A stretch of 64,000 nucleotides of DNA from Cellvibrionaceae bacterium 1162T.S.0a.05 (GTDB taxonomy: Bacteria; Pseudomonadota; Gammaproteobacteria; Pseudomonadales; Cellvibrionaceae): positions 3,413,501-3,477,500 of the forward strand of contig LANB01000001.1 of the NCBI GenBank assembly GCA_000964245.1, written 5' to 3'. The notes beneath the pieces are model-generated. The model was not told the origin of the DNA, searched no databases, and saw only the letters and a program-made list of their open reading frames with translations. Positions 29,262-38,506 of the stretch are shown here, piece by piece; within the stretch, counting starts at the first letter, position 1; each line of letters starts with the position of its first letter. A program made the position numbers and the translations under genes.

Positions 29262-30704
29262 ATGTCCCAAGCCAAACTCAACAGCTGGGTTAAAAAACTC
29301 AGCACACAGAACCTCCCGGTTCTCAATACCGTAGTGGTGGAGATCAATAAGCTGTCTGGCAGTGAAGAGGCCGATGCAAACCGTCTGGCGGAGATCATTC
29401 TCAAAGACCCAAACCTGACTTCGCACGTATTGAAAGTCGCCAATTCCGTGCAATATAACTACTCCAAAGTCGCAATCAATACCGTGAGTCGGGCTGTGGT
29501 ACTCATTGGCCTGAAAGGAATGCGCGCCATTTGTATTTCGCTCCTGGTGCTTGAATCCTTATTGAAAAACAAACCCAAGGACAGGGTCATGCAGTTAATT
29601 GCCCAGGGTTTCCACGCTGCGACTCAGGCGCGTAACTTGATCTCGCGTGTCGATGAACAGGCAGAAGAAGAAGTTTTTATCGCGGCCTTGCTTTTTAATC
29701 TCGGTGAAATGGCATTCTGGACTTCCGAAGCGGTAGATGAAAAAAATGCCCGTTTAATGAGCGACGACCCCGCCGAGCGCAAAGAAGCAATGGATGTAAT
29801 ACTCGGTACATCCTTCAAGGCCATCACCCGCGAACTGGCTAAATCCTGGAGCCTGGGTGAAACGCTTGAGCAGGCTCTTTACCCACCTTCGTCACCGAGC
29901 AAAAAAATTCAGGCGATCGTCACCGGTGAACGTTTGAGTCGCGCTGCGCTTTATGGTTGGGACAGTCCGCAGATTTCAAAAGTGTTGGGTGAGGTCGCAC
30001 GTTTTTCAGATATTAGCGAAGAACAGGCCTTAAAGTTAGTGAAAGAAAATTCTGACAAGGCTGCCGAGGTTGCGCTCAGTTACGGCGTTTCAGAAGCCTG
30101 CCCGCTCATCCCAACCAGTACGCGCAAGGCAGCAGTTGTAGACAATAAACCCGAGTCAAAAGTGTTGAAGGGTGATCCGCATTTGCAGTTGAATATTTTG
30201 CGCGAATTGGCTTCAGCGACCAGTGATCGTTTGGATGTCAATATGATTTTTCAGATGGTGGTCGAGGGAATGCATCGTGGTATCGGTTTGGAGCGCGTTG
30301 CGATTGCATTTATTCAAGGGAGAAAATTGCAGGCGAAATATATTTTAGGCGAGGGCACAACGCATTGGCGCGAAGCGTTCAATTTGGACATCGGCCCCTA
30401 CAGCGAAAATATTTTTACGCTGGCCATTGAAAAGGGCGGGTCACATTGGTTTAACCAGGAAACAATTGCCACAAGCCCGCATTTATATCCGGATTCCATG
30501 GTGACTGTGCTCGGAAAATTCCCTGCCTTTGTTTCAGTTATGCAAATAGAAAATCGAAAAATTGCAGCGTTCTATGCAGACCGTTGGACTTTTGGCGGCA
30601 AGCTGAATAAAGAATTATTTGAAAGTTTTAAACATTTTGCGACTCAGGCACAAACCAGTTTGAATGTGCTTTCCCAGTCTCGAAGCAAAAAATCCGCTAA
30701 GTAA
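29262..30704 (+). CDS. HDOD-domain protein with C-terminal GAF-like region
   Basis: 480-residue signalling protein. Residues about 20-220 form an HDOD domain: LAEIILKDPNLTSHVLKVAN, then AVVLIGLKGMRAICISLLVL. HDOD lacks the catalytic His-Asp pair of true HD-GYP phosphodiesterases. Residues about 310-470 resemble a GAF sensor (LASATSDRLDVNMIFQMVVE, RVAIAFIQGRKL). Such proteins regulate motility, stress or c-di-GMP networks, but the role here is unknown. The frame is open further upstream; ATG 29262 (MSQAKLN) fits where homology begins. It diverges from the peptide importer operon. Confidence 0.8.
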   Translation: MSQAKLNSWVKKLSTQNLPVLNTVVVEINKLSGSEEADANRLAEIILKDPNLTSHVLKVANSVQYNYSKVAINTVSRAVVLIGLKGMRAICISLLVLESLLKNKPKDRVMQLIAQGFHAATQARNLISRVDEQAEEEVFIAALLFNLGEMAFWTSEAVDEKNARLMSDDPAERKEAMDVILGTSFKAITRELAKSWSLGETLEQALYPPSSPSKKIQAIVTGERLSRAALYGWDSPQISKVLGEVARFSDISEEQALKLVKENSDKAAEVALSYGVSEACPLIPTSTRKAAVVDNKPESKVLKGDPHLQLNILRELASATSDRLDVNMIFQMVVEGMHRGIGLERVAIAFIQGRKLQAKYILGEGTTHWREAFNLDIGPYSENIFTLAIEKGGSHWFNQETIATSPHLYPDSMVTVLGKFPAFVSVMQIENRKIAAFYADRWTFGGKLNKELFESFKHFATQAQTSLNVLSQSRSKKSAK

Positions 30705-30772
30705 AAAATCCACTAAGAAAACAATCTACGTAGGAAAAAAGTCGCTAAGTGTGAGTCGAAACCGTTTCAAAA

Positions 30773-32389
30773 CTAAATCGCTTTCACATCCACAAAGAGA
30801 GTCAGTTTGTCGCCGGGCTGCAAATATTTTCCGGGGTTAACACCGTTCCATTTGATGATGTCATTAACATTAACGCCGAATTTGTCGGCGATACGTGCAA
30901 GCGAATCACCTTTGCGCACTTTGTAATTTAATTTACGAATCACAGCGGGGTTGTCGACGGAAGCCATCTCCGGGGATTCAGTCCAGATTGTCAGTTTTTG
31001 CCCGACACTCAAGGTATCTGTCGGCGCCATGTTGTTCCATTTGGCGATGCTGTTGGTACGCACACGGAAACGTCGGCTGATGGTCCAAAAGCTATCGCCT
31101 TTTTGAACAACATAATTGACGCGGCTGACATTGGATTTACCCTTGCCACCGGCATCCTGTTTGCGAATCAGGCGTTGCAGTGAGCTGTGCGTATAGTGCT
31201 CTGCATTCGCAGCAGCCTGGGGTACCATCAGGGTTTTGCCTGCGCGAATATTGTTGCTTTTAAGTTGGTTAATGCCTTTTAAGGAGCTGACACTGACTTT
31301 GTATCGCCTGGCGATGGTCGACAAAGTATCGCCGCTTTTAATGGTATAGCGCTCCCAGGTGACGCGATCACTTTCCGGAATCGCAGCCAGTTTTTCTTCA
31401 AAGGCAGCTGCTTTATCTATCGGCACGAGAAGTTCGTGCGGGCCTTTTGGATCGGTTGCCCAACGATTAAAACCGGGGTTCAGCCGATAAAGCAATTCCA
31501 TATCGATCTCTGCCAACTCAGCGGCTTGTGCCAGGTCAATTTGTGAACCCACTGCCACAGCCGCAAACCAGGGTTCGTTCGCGACACTGTAGAGTTCCAG
31601 ATCATAATTTTCAGGTTGTGCCACAAGCTTGCTCAGGGCCAGCAAGCGCGGAACGTAGGCCTTGGTTTCACGCGGTAATTGCAGGTTCCAAAAATCGGTG
31701 GGCCGGCCGAGGCGTTCGTTTTTGCGGATGGCTTTGTTTACATTGCCTGCACCGCTGTTGTAAGAAGCCAGTGCGAGCAGCCAGTCACCGTCAAAACGTT
31801 TGTACTGACGTTCCAAATACGTCAGAGCAGCTTCGGTGGAGGCGACGATATCGCGGCGACCGTCATACCACCAGTTTTGTTTCAGGCCGAGACTGCGCCC
31901 GGTCCAGGGGACAAATTGCCAGATACCGGAAGCGCGCCCTGGTGAGTAGGCAAAGGGGTCAAACGCGCTTTCAACGATGGGCAAGAGAGCCAGTTCCATC
32001 GGCAGGCCACGTTTCTCAACGGCTTCAACGATATGGAACAGATAGGGTTCGCCGCGAATCGCCACACGTTCCATATAGCCCGGGTGTTTGGCATACCACT
32101 TTAATTCCTGCTCGACACGTGCATTTTCAGGGTGATCCAGCGCGAAGCCATCGCGTATGCGAGCCCAAACGTCCGCATTAACGGGTTCGTAAGCCAGCAA
32201 TGCCTCTTCACTGGTTAAGCAATTGGGGTCTTCTTCGTAGGAATCCGCTGTCTCAAAAACGGGAGTCGGCGTTTCTTCTTCTGCAAGCTCAGTGGGGGTG
32301 TCGGGGGAGAGCGTTGCGAAATTGCCACAGGCAGCAAGTGAGAAACCAAGGAAAGCAATGACGAGAGACAGAAAAAAACTGCGGATCAT
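30773..32389 (-). CDS. mltD: Membrane-bound lytic murein transglycosylase D with three LysM domains
   Basis: Outer-membrane lipoprotein (lipobox SLAACGN, Cys21) of 538 residues that cleaves peptidoglycan between MurNAc and GlcNAc. The SLT domain (about 120-300) has the catalytic glutamate in LLPIVESAFDP (E140), followed by SGIWQFVPWTGRSLGL and ALASYNSGAGNV. Three LysM repeats bind glycan at about 347-390, 425-470 and 490-535 (YTIKSGDTLSTIA, YVVQKGDSFWTIS, YKVRKGDSLARIA). Adjacent gloB is the common gammaproteobacterial arrangement. Confidence 0.95.
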   Translation of the reverse strand: MIRSFFLSLVIAFLGFSLAACGNFATLSPDTPTELAEEETPTPVFETADSYEEDPNCLTSEEALLAYEPVNADVWARIRDGFALDHPENARVEQELKWYAKHPGYMERVAIRGEPYLFHIVEAVEKRGLPMELALLPIVESAFDPFAYSPGRASGIWQFVPWTGRSLGLKQNWWYDGRRDIVASTEAALTYLERQYKRFDGDWLLALASYNSGAGNVNKAIRKNERLGRPTDFWNLQLPRETKAYVPRLLALSKLVAQPENYDLELYSVANEPWFAAVAVGSQIDLAQAAELAEIDMELLYRLNPGFNRWATDPKGPHELLVPIDKAAAFEEKLAAIPESDRVTWERYTIKSGDTLSTIARRYKVSVSSLKGINQLKSNNIRAGKTLMVPQAAANAEHYTHSSLQRLIRKQDAGGKGKSNVSRVNYVVQKGDSFWTISRRFRVRTNSIAKWNNMAPTDTLSVGQKLTIWTESPEMASVDNPAVIRKLNYKVRKGDSLARIADKFGVNVNDIIKWNGVNPGKYLQPGDKLTLFVDVKAI

Positions 32390-32536
32390 AAAGTACGGTA
32401 TCCAGTTACTTAATTCAGAATAGCAAAGCGGGTGAACCCGTTTTAGCTTGTTTTATTATATCAGCCCGCGAAATTCTACTGTGGAGTACCAGAAAAGCAA
32501 ATTACCCGCCAAATTTCGGCGACCAGCGGGCACTGT

Positions 32537-33316
32537 CTAAAAGACATCTTTCCAGTGACGAAGTTCAGCAAAGACATCCTCCTCACGCGGCAGGGCACGG
32601 CCTGCGTGCCGGGCAACGGCCTCGATAAGGGCCGGTTGCTGACAGCGCAGGAAAGGGTTAATGCGCTTCTCTCTCGCCACGGTGGTGGGGAGCGAGGGTT
32701 TGCCCTGGTCTCTCAAGTCCTTAACTGCTTGATATTCCTCACTTAATTGCGTATTTCCGGGTTCAACGCTGCGTGCGAATTGCAGGTTAGAGAGCGTGTA
32801 TTCATGGGCGGGGTAAAGCAGGCTGTTGTCGGGCAGGGCGGCCAGACGTTTAAGGGAGCGCAGGAATTCTTCCGGGGTGCCGCGAAACATACGGCCACAA
32901 CCCGCTGAAAAGAGTGTGTCTGCACAAAAAACATGCAATACCGCGTTGAGGTCCAAAACCCAGCTGATGTGGTCGGGGAGGTGGCCGGGGGTCTCAATAA
33001 CCTTGCAGGGCCAACGATCCCAAAGACGCAGCTCATCCCCCTCGGAAACCGCGTGCGTGACAGTGGGGTGGCGCTCGATTTTGGGGCCAAAAACCGGGCA
33101 GCCGAAGCGATCACAGAGCTCCGGAATGCCGGTGACATGATCCCAGTGCTGATGGGTAAGTAATATGGCCTTGAGATCCAGTTTTTCTTTGGCAAGAAAG
33201 TCTTTTACTGGCGCAGCTTCACCCGGGTCGACGACATAGGCACTGTTCTCCACATCATCCATGATGACCCAGATATAATTATCACGAATGGCACGGAGGC
33301 CTTGAATTTTTACCAT
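32537..33316 (-). CDS. gloB: Hydroxyacylglutathione hydrolase (glyoxalase II)
   Basis: Hydrolyses S-lactoylglutathione to D-lactate and glutathione, completing methylglyoxal detoxification. 259 residues from ATG 33316. The metallo-beta-lactamase metal motif is LLTHQHWDHVTG near residue 58; ETPGHLPDHISWV and the C-terminal LRCQQPALIEAV are further family signs. It diverges from a methyltransferase gene with only 53 bases between the starts, so the two share a compact promoter region. Confidence 0.95.
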   Translation of the reverse strand: MVKIQGLRAIRDNYIWVIMDDVENSAYVVDPGEAAPVKDFLAKEKLDLKAILLTHQHWDHVTGIPELCDRFGCPVFGPKIERHPTVTHAVSEGDELRLWDRWPCKVIETPGHLPDHISWVLDLNAVLHVFCADTLFSAGCGRMFRGTPEEFLRSLKRLAALPDNSLLYPAHEYTLSNLQFARSVEPGNTQLSEEYQAVKDLRDQGKPSLPTTVAREKRINPFLRCQQPALIEAVARHAGRALPREEDVFAELRHWKDVF

Positions 33317-33369
33317 GCGAAACAGACCTTTGTTATCATGCGTCACAGCCAAACCAGAGATCACAGATT

Positions 33370-34239
33370 ATGAGCAAGTCTTCAGTGAGAAGCAAAATGC
33401 ACACAGGGTTGAAAGGCCGCTTGGCGGTTGCCCCCCTGGAAGACAGTCTGGATGAATTGCGTACATGGTTTACCTCCCCCCTGGGGCGAACAATTTTATC
33501 GGCGCAGAAAAAAATTCTGTCACGCGAATTACACAATCTCTTTGGTTATCATTTATTACAACTGAGCGTCTTGCCCGAAGCGCGTTTATTTGCCGCGAGC
33601 CGTATCAATCACTGTTTCTCTTTATCACCCAAATCCGGTTTGAGTCGCAAAAAAATTTCGGGTATCAGTGATTTTCATTCCTTGCCACTGCCTGATGAAA
33701 GTATTGATGTTTGTGTGTTGCACCATGTGCTTGATTTTAGCGAGAATCCGCAACAAGTCTTGAAAGAAGCCGCACGCGTGACGATTCCCAATGGTTATAT
33801 CGTGCTTCTGGGTTTCAACCCCTGGAGCCTTCGCGGCCTCAATAAGCAGTTTTTACAAGTCTTTAGTGAAAAAGCCATTTGGCATCATCACAATTTGCGC
33901 GTGGGCCGTATTAAAGATTGGTTAAACTTCCTGGATTTCTCCAGTGCGAAAGCAAGTTATTCTTTTTTCAATTTGCCCTTTAACAATAAAAAATACCTGC
34001 GTAATTCACAGTTGAGTTCACGCTGGGGCTGGGCGGAAAAATGCCCTCTGGGTGCAACTTATTGTCTTGTCGCCCGCAAGGATAAAATGTGTTTCACACC
34101 ATTGAAACCTGCGTGGGAAGTGAAACCCGATATTGTTCCCGCCGCAGTGGCGAAACGCGCGTCGAATGCCAATCAAAATATTTCAGGTTCAGCCATGATC
34201 CTGCCTTTAAGAAGAAGAAAAATTATCAATCGTCAATGA
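33370..34239 (+). CDS. Class I SAM-dependent methyltransferase next to gloB
   Basis: 289-residue protein of the methyltransferase 11 type found between gloB and rnhA in many gammaproteobacteria; its substrate is unknown. The region [20 protein letters not shown] followed by [20 protein letters not shown] is the post-motif II part of the Rossmann fold, and [17 protein letters not shown] follows. The glycine-rich SAM loop is weak. The C-terminal 60 residues are basic. Its stop overlaps the rnhA start by 4 bases, so translation is probably coupled. Confidence 0.82.
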   Translation: MSKSSVRSKMHTGLKGRLAVAPLEDSLDELRTWFTSPLGRTILSAQKKILSRELHNLFGYHLLQLSVLPEARLFAASRINHCFSLSPKSGLSRKKISGISDFHSLPLPDESIDVCVLHHVLDFSENPQQVLKEAARVTIPNGYIVLLGFNPWSLRGLNKQFLQVFSEKAIWHHHNLRVGRIKDWLNFLDFSSAKASYSFFNLPFNNKKYLRNSQLSSRWGWAEKCPLGATYCLVARKDKMCFTPLKPAWEVKPDIVPAAVAKRASNANQNISGSAMILPLRRRKIINRQ

Positions 34240-34667
34240 AAAAAGTTGAAGTGTTTACAGATGGCGCCTGCCGAGGGAACCCTGGGCCTGGCGGATGGGG
34301 CGTGCTTTTGCGTTACGAAGGCAAAGAGAAAAGTTTGCACGGTGGCGAAAAGCATACAACCAATAATCGCATGGAGCTCACAGCGGCCATTCGTGGTTTA
34401 ACCGCGCTCAAGGAACGTTGTGACGTCACCCTTACAACAGATTCCGAATATGTGCGCAAGGGCATCACGGAATGGATAGAGAACTGGAAAAAAAGAAATT
34501 GGCGTAACAGCGCCAAAAAGCCTGTTGCCAATGCAGACCTTTGGCAGGAGCTGGATGAAGCCGTGAAGGCGCACAAGGTTAAATGGCTGTGGGTGAAAGG
34601 CCACAGTGGGCATCGCGAAAACGAAATAGCAGATCAATTGGCGAATCTCGGCATCGACGAACTATAA
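34236..34667 (+). CDS. rnhA: Ribonuclease HI
   Basis: Degrades RNA in RNA-DNA hybrids; 143 residues. The catalytic acidic residues are visible in [18 protein letters not shown] (Asp), NNRMELTAA (Glu), TTDSEYV (Asp) and the C-terminal [12 protein letters not shown] (Asp). The start is ATG 34236, overlapping the methyltransferase stop by 4 bases. It is followed by dnaQ after 5 bases; in E. coli the two are divergent, here they are collinear as in Pseudomonas. Confidence 0.97.
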   Translation: MKKVEVFTDGACRGNPGPGGWGVLLRYEGKEKSLHGGEKHTTNNRMELTAAIRGLTALKERCDVTLTTDSEYVRKGITEWIENWKKRNWRNSAKKPVANADLWQELDEAVKAHKVKWLWVKGHSGHRENEIADQLANLGIDEL

Positions 34668-34672
34668 GGCTT

Positions 34673-35401
34673 ATGAGACAAATTGTACTGGACACCGAAA
34701 CCACCGGTCTGGAACCGAGCCAGGGCCACCGAATTATTGAAATCGGGTGTGTGGAACTCGTCAACCGAAAATTAACCGGTAATCACTACCACCAATATAT
34801 TCGCCCGGAGCGTGAAATCGACGAAGGCGCAATTGAAGTGCACGGCATTACCAATGAGTTTCTCGCGGATAAACCGGTATTTTCAGAAATCGTGCGGGAT
34901 TTTATTCAGTTCGTGGACGGCGCAGAACTGGTTATTCACAACGCGCCATTTGATGTGGGCTTTATCAATCACGAATTGCGACTCCTCGACCCGAATGCGA
35001 CAGCACTGGAAGAACGCTGCAAGATTATGGACTCACTGCAGTTAGCAAGGCGCATGCACCCGGGTCAAAAAAACAATCTGGATGCGCTGTGTAAACGCTA
35101 CGCGGTCGATAACTCCCAGCGCGAACTGCACGGCGCATTGCTCGATGCAGAAATTCTCGCCGACGTGTATTTGTTGATGACAGGTGGCCAAACACGATTG
35201 GCACTCGGTCAACAAGGCAGCGATGAATTTGGCGATGAAGCTGAAGCGGTTCGCCGCGTAGATGCGGCAAAACGTCGCCCCCGCATTTTGAAAGCCACTG
35301 AAGACGAGTTGCAAAAGCACCGGGAAAAACTTGCTGTAGTCGACAAGGCTTCAGGCGGAAACTGTCTCTGGCTTAAAATGGAAACAGGTTTGGATAATTA
35401 A
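34673..35401 (+). CDS. dnaQ: DNA polymerase III epsilon subunit (proofreading exonuclease)
   Basis: 3'-5' exonuclease of the replicative polymerase, 242 residues. Exo I is IVLDTETTGLEP, Exo II is VIHNAPFDVGFINHEL, and Exo III is HGALLDAEILADVYLLMTGG. The C-terminal third carries the polymerase-binding tail (LKATEDELQKHREKL). ATG 34673 lies 5 bases after the rnhA stop. The 3' end overlaps the convergent permease gene by 4 bases. Confidence 0.97.
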   Translation: MRQIVLDTETTGLEPSQGHRIIEIGCVELVNRKLTGNHYHQYIRPEREIDEGAIEVHGITNEFLADKPVFSEIVRDFIQFVDGAELVIHNAPFDVGFINHELRLLDPNATALEERCKIMDSLQLARRMHPGQKNNLDALCKRYAVDNSQRELHGALLDAEILADVYLLMTGGQTRLALGQQGSDEFGDEAEAVRRVDAAKRRPRILKATEDELQKHREKLAVVDKASGGNCLWLKMETGLDN

Positions 35402-36585
35402 CTTTTAGCCAGCGTGTTCATTGCATCCTTCGAGTCACAACAGGATTTTTGCTGAGCACTTGCGGCGCAACAGGGCTTTGCGGCCTCTTCGTTTTTCTCT
35501 TCGATTTTTGTGTCGGTCTGGGTTGTGGCTTTTTCCAGATGCTTGTTCACCAGATTCTTTTTGCCCAAATATTTTTTCCAGACATTGCGCAGCAAGCAAT
35601 TCAGTACAAGCGCACTCAATATAATACCCGCAACGAAACGCCACGCACTCACATGCTCGTGTTGCTCCGCGACTAAACCCTGAAATTGCCAGCCACTGGA
35701 AGCAACGAAAAAATCCAATAGATAACCGCAGAACAAGGCCGCACCAATCACACCTGCCAGATAGGCAAAGAGAGAGCGTTGTCCAAGGTGTTGTTTAACA
35801 ATGCCCATGGTGGCCACGTTGGTTGCGGGCCCGGTTAGCATAAACACCAGCGCTGCGCCGGGTGAGATGCCTGCAAACAGAAAACTCGCGGCAATCGGCG
35901 TAGAAGCCGTCGCACAAATATACATTGGCAAGCCAATCACAATCATAATCAGCATCGCCAGCAAGCCATCACCCCACTGCGTAAAAAAGGATTGCGGTAC
36001 CCAGGTTGTCACCGCCGCTGCCGCGATAAAACCAATCAACAGCCAGATTGCCGTGTCGCCTATCATTGTGAAATAGCCATAGCGCAAGGCCGCAGACAAT
36101 TTTTCACCGACTGATTTTTGTTCGTCAGAAGCGGTTTTTTTAGAGGCGCAACAGCTGGCTGTGGGTTGCTCGACCGGGGTGTCTTCCTTATCGAGTTGGT
36201 TTACCAGCAAGCCGGTGGTAATAGCCGAAAAAATCGCTGCAATTGGACGTGCAATTGCAAAAAGTGGGCCCAGCACGGCATAGGAAAATGCCACCGAATC
36301 CACACCGGTTTCCGGTGTGGCAACCAGAAAAGAGGCACTGCTCCCCTTGGATGCGCCGGCTTTGCGAATTGCGACAGCAGCGGGAATCACCCCACAGGAG
36401 CAAAGTGGCAGCGGCGCACCGATCAATGCACCTTTAACAACGCTGGCCAGGCCGCGCGGTGCGAGTTGTTGGTGTATCCACTTTGCAGGAATCAACTCGT
36501 GGATAATGCCCGCGAGTAAATAGCCCGCGAGCAACCAGGGTGCGCTTTCGAGAATCAGAAACCAAAACTGTTGCAGAAAATTCAT
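35398..36585 (-). CDS. Putative metal efflux permease (SO_0444-like)
   Basis: 395-residue integral membrane protein of the DUF318/permease family, in the group described as copper/zinc efflux transporters. Eight or more hydrophobic helices include the conserved GAPLPLCSCGVIPAA and VATPETGVDS, and a second repeat ICATASTPIAASFLFAG with LTGPATNVATMG. Cysteine pairs lie in the cytoplasmic loop (TASCCASKK) and at the C terminus (KPCCAASAQQKSCC), plausible metal-binding sites. ATG 36585 overlaps the merR-type stop by one base (TGATG), so the regulator and permease form one operon. Confidence 0.85.
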   Translation of the reverse strand: MNFLQQFWFLILESAPWLLAGYLLAGIIHELIPAKWIHQQLAPRGLASVVKGALIGAPLPLCSCGVIPAAVAIRKAGASKGSSASFLVATPETGVDSVAFSYAVLGPLFAIARPIAAIFSAITTGLLVNQLDKEDTPVEQPTASCCASKKTASDEQKSVGEKLSAALRYGYFTMIGDTAIWLLIGFIAAAAVTTWVPQSFFTQWGDGLLAMLIMIVIGLPMYICATASTPIAASFLFAGISPGAALVFMLTGPATNVATMGIVKQHLGQRSLFAYLAGVIGAALFCGYLLDFFVASSGWQFQGLVAEQHEHVSAWRFVAGIILSALVLNCLLRNVWKKYLGKKNLVNKHLEKATTQTDTKIEEKNEEAAKPCCAASAQQKSCCDSKDAMNTLAKS

Positions 36586-37010
36586 CAATTTTTCCCCCGT
36601 TGCGTTTTCTCACCGTCTTCAAGGCTCTGCAAAATAGTGCAATGAACGGCGCTTTCTTCGCCGCCACCACAACTGGCAAGTAAGGTTTCCAGGCTTTTTT
36701 TCACTTGTTTCAATTCGTGAATACGTTGGCTCACCTCATCGAGTTTACTGCGGGTGAGACGCGTCACTTCCTCACAGGTATGGCTGCCCTTGTCTAGTTC
36801 AATAGACAGCAGGGTTTGGATATCGTCGAGTGAAAAGCCACTTTGGCGCGCCATAAGGATGAAGCGCAGTTGTTTATTGTCTTCCTCGGAATACAGCCGA
36901 TAGCCGCTGTCGCTGCGGGCGCTGGCCCGCAATAGGCCGTATTTCTCGTAATAACGCAGGGTATGGGCACTTACAGAGTGGGTTTTGGCAAGTTCACTGA
37001 TTCGATACAT
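36585..37010 (-). CDS. MerR-family metal-responsive regulator, ZntR-like
   Basis: 141-residue dimeric regulator that twists its promoter DNA on metal binding. The N-terminal winged helix reads MYRISELAKTHSVSAHTLRYYEKYGLL; a coiled-coil dimer helix follows. The metal-site residues HTCEE (around 78) and CGGGEESAVHCTIL near the C terminus resemble the two-cysteine, one-histidine arrangement of ZntR. It precedes the permease with a one-base overlap, and its own operator lies 27-60 bases upstream. Confidence 0.88.
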   Translation of the reverse strand: MYRISELAKTHSVSAHTLRYYEKYGLLRASARSDSGYRLYSEEDNKQLRFILMARQSGFSLDDIQTLLSIELDKGSHTCEEVTRLTRSKLDEVSQRIHELKQVKKSLETLLASCGGGEESAVHCTILQSLEDGEKTQRGKN

Positions 37011-37036
37011 AAAAAGGCTTCCCTTGGCAGTGATGA

Positions 37037-37070
37037 CAAGTATAAACCTTAGAGTCTACTCCAGGGTCAA
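37037..37070 (-). promoter_or_regulatory. MerR/ZntR-type promoter-operator
   Basis: Reading the minus strand: -35 TTGACC, a 20-base spacer holding the dyad CTGGAGT-AG-ACTCTAAG, then -10 TATACT. The over-long spacer and the GGAGT/ACTC dyad between the two boxes are the hallmark of MerR-family promoters, and 20 bases is the zntA-type spacing. It directs transcription into the regulator-permease operon. Confidence 0.82.
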
Positions 37071-37254
37071 CCCTTAAATTCTTTCTCGCATTCGCGAACG
37101 GTGTGAAAGGTGTCAGCGGGCGTGAGAGCTGTTAAAATGCCGCGCTTTTCGGCCTGTGGCCCGCAAAGTCTGTTAATTGCAAGCCCTGACCTGCAAACCC
37201 TGACTTGTAACCAAAGGCCCTGATTTATCACTACCTGGAAAATAAAAACCTATC

Positions 37255-38352
37255 ATGAGCAGCTATAAAATTGCCTTACTGGCCGGTGATGCCATCGGCC
37301 CCGAACTGATGCGCGAAGCGGTCAAAGTCCTGAAAGCAGTGGAATCGCGTGTCGATGCCAATTTCGAACTTGTTGAAGCTCCCTTCGGCGCGAGCGCCTA
37401 TTTTGAAGTGGGCCATCCTTTCCCGGAAGACACTAAAAAACTGTGCTTGGAAGCCGATGCTGTATTGAAAGGCCCGGTGGGTTTGAGCTACGAAGAAACA
37501 CAAAAAATTCCTGTGGAAATGCAGGCTGAGCGTGGTGCGATTTTGCCTTTACGTCGCTTGTTAAATACCTACGCCAATATTCGCCCCGTGTCCTTGCCCA
37601 AAGGGCTCGCGCATTTTTCACCACTCAAGCCGGAAATTGTTGGAGAGGGCATTGATATCGTCATCATCCGCGAATTGGTCGGTGGTTTGTACTTTGGGGC
37701 CAAGGAAACAGGCGTCAATGAAAACGGCAAACGCTTCGTGAAAGAAATGCTCGAATACGATGAAGATCAGATTGCGCAAATTATTCGCGTTGCTTTTAAA
37801 CAGGCGCAAACACGTAAAAAAGTTTTGCACAATATTCACAAAAGTAATGTTCTTAAAAGCTCGGTACTTTGGAACCAGGTGGTTGAAGAAATTGCACCGC
37901 AATACCCGGACGTGGAAGTGAAGCATCAATTGGTCGATTCGGCGGCAACCTTGTTGTGTCTCAACCCAGGCCAATTCGATGTCATGGTAATGGAAAATAT
38001 GTTCGGCGATATTTTGAGTGATCAGGGCGGTGGCATTCTCGGTTCGCTGGGCTTGATGCCTTCTGCCTGTTTAGGAGACGGCCGCGCTTACTACGAGCCA
38101 TCTCATGGTTCGGCACCGGACATTGCAGGAAAAAATATTGCCAACCCGTATTCTATGATCGGCTCTGTTGCGATGATGCTTGAACATTCTTTTGGCATGT
38201 TGGAAGAAAGTAAAAATGTTTGGAATGCGATTCAAAGTGTTTTTGCGCAGGGTTATTCGACACCTGATCTCAGCAAGCCGGGCAGTGGCGTTAAAATGAT
38301 TAATACCGATGCCTTTGGCGATAAAGTGGTTGAGGCCTTATTAGCATCATAA
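37255..38352 (+). CDS. leuB: 3-Isopropylmalate dehydrogenase family enzyme (LeuB-like)
   Basis: NAD-dependent beta-decarboxylating dehydrogenase, 365 residues. Motifs: LLAGDAIGPELMREAVKVL at the N terminus, the substrate loop RRLLNTYANIRPV, RELVGGLYFGAKE as in LeuB, VMENMFGDILSDQGGGILGS, and the NAD-binding GSAPDIAGKNIANP. Length and the RELVGGLYFG segment favour isopropylmalate over isocitrate. LeuB also oxidises methylmalate in the citramalate route to isoleucine. leuC and leuD are not adjacent; a citramalate-synthase-like gene lies 3.2 kb downstream on the other strand. Confidence 0.87.
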   Translation: MSSYKIALLAGDAIGPELMREAVKVLKAVESRVDANFELVEAPFGASAYFEVGHPFPEDTKKLCLEADAVLKGPVGLSYEETQKIPVEMQAERGAILPLRRLLNTYANIRPVSLPKGLAHFSPLKPEIVGEGIDIVIIRELVGGLYFGAKETGVNENGKRFVKEMLEYDEDQIAQIIRVAFKQAQTRKKVLHNIHKSNVLKSSVLWNQVVEEIAPQYPDVEVKHQLVDSAATLLCLNPGQFDVMVMENMFGDILSDQGGGILGSLGLMPSACLGDGRAYYEPSHGSAPDIAGKNIANPYSMIGSVAMMLEHSFGMLEESKNVWNAIQSVFAQGYSTPDLSKPGSGVKMINTDAFGDKVVEALLAS

Positions 38353-38387
38353 GCAGGATTAGCGTCGTAAACAGGCTTCAGAGCCAA

Positions 38388-38441
38388 AGTCAAAAAGACT
38401 TAAAAATAAGAGTTAAAAATAAGAGTCAAAAAGACTTAAAA
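38388..38441. repeat. Nested short direct repeats after leuB
   Basis: AGTCAAAAAGACTTAAAA occurs at 38388-38405 and 38424-38441, and between them TAAAAATAAGAGT is repeated back to back (38401-38413, 38414-38426). This looks like slippage-type duplication in the 3' non-coding region. Confidence 0.6.
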
Positions 38442-38450
38442 TCTTCGAAT

Positions 38451-38480
38451 AAAAAAAGGGAGCCAAGCTCCCTTTTTTTT
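38451..38480. terminator. Bidirectional terminator after leuB
   Basis: Seven A residues, stem GGGAGC - CAA - GCTCCC, then eight T residues. It suits both leuB (plus) and the converging secreted-protein gene (minus). Confidence 0.93.
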
Positions 38481-38506
38481 ATCCTGTGAGGGCGTATTGC
38501 GTGAGC

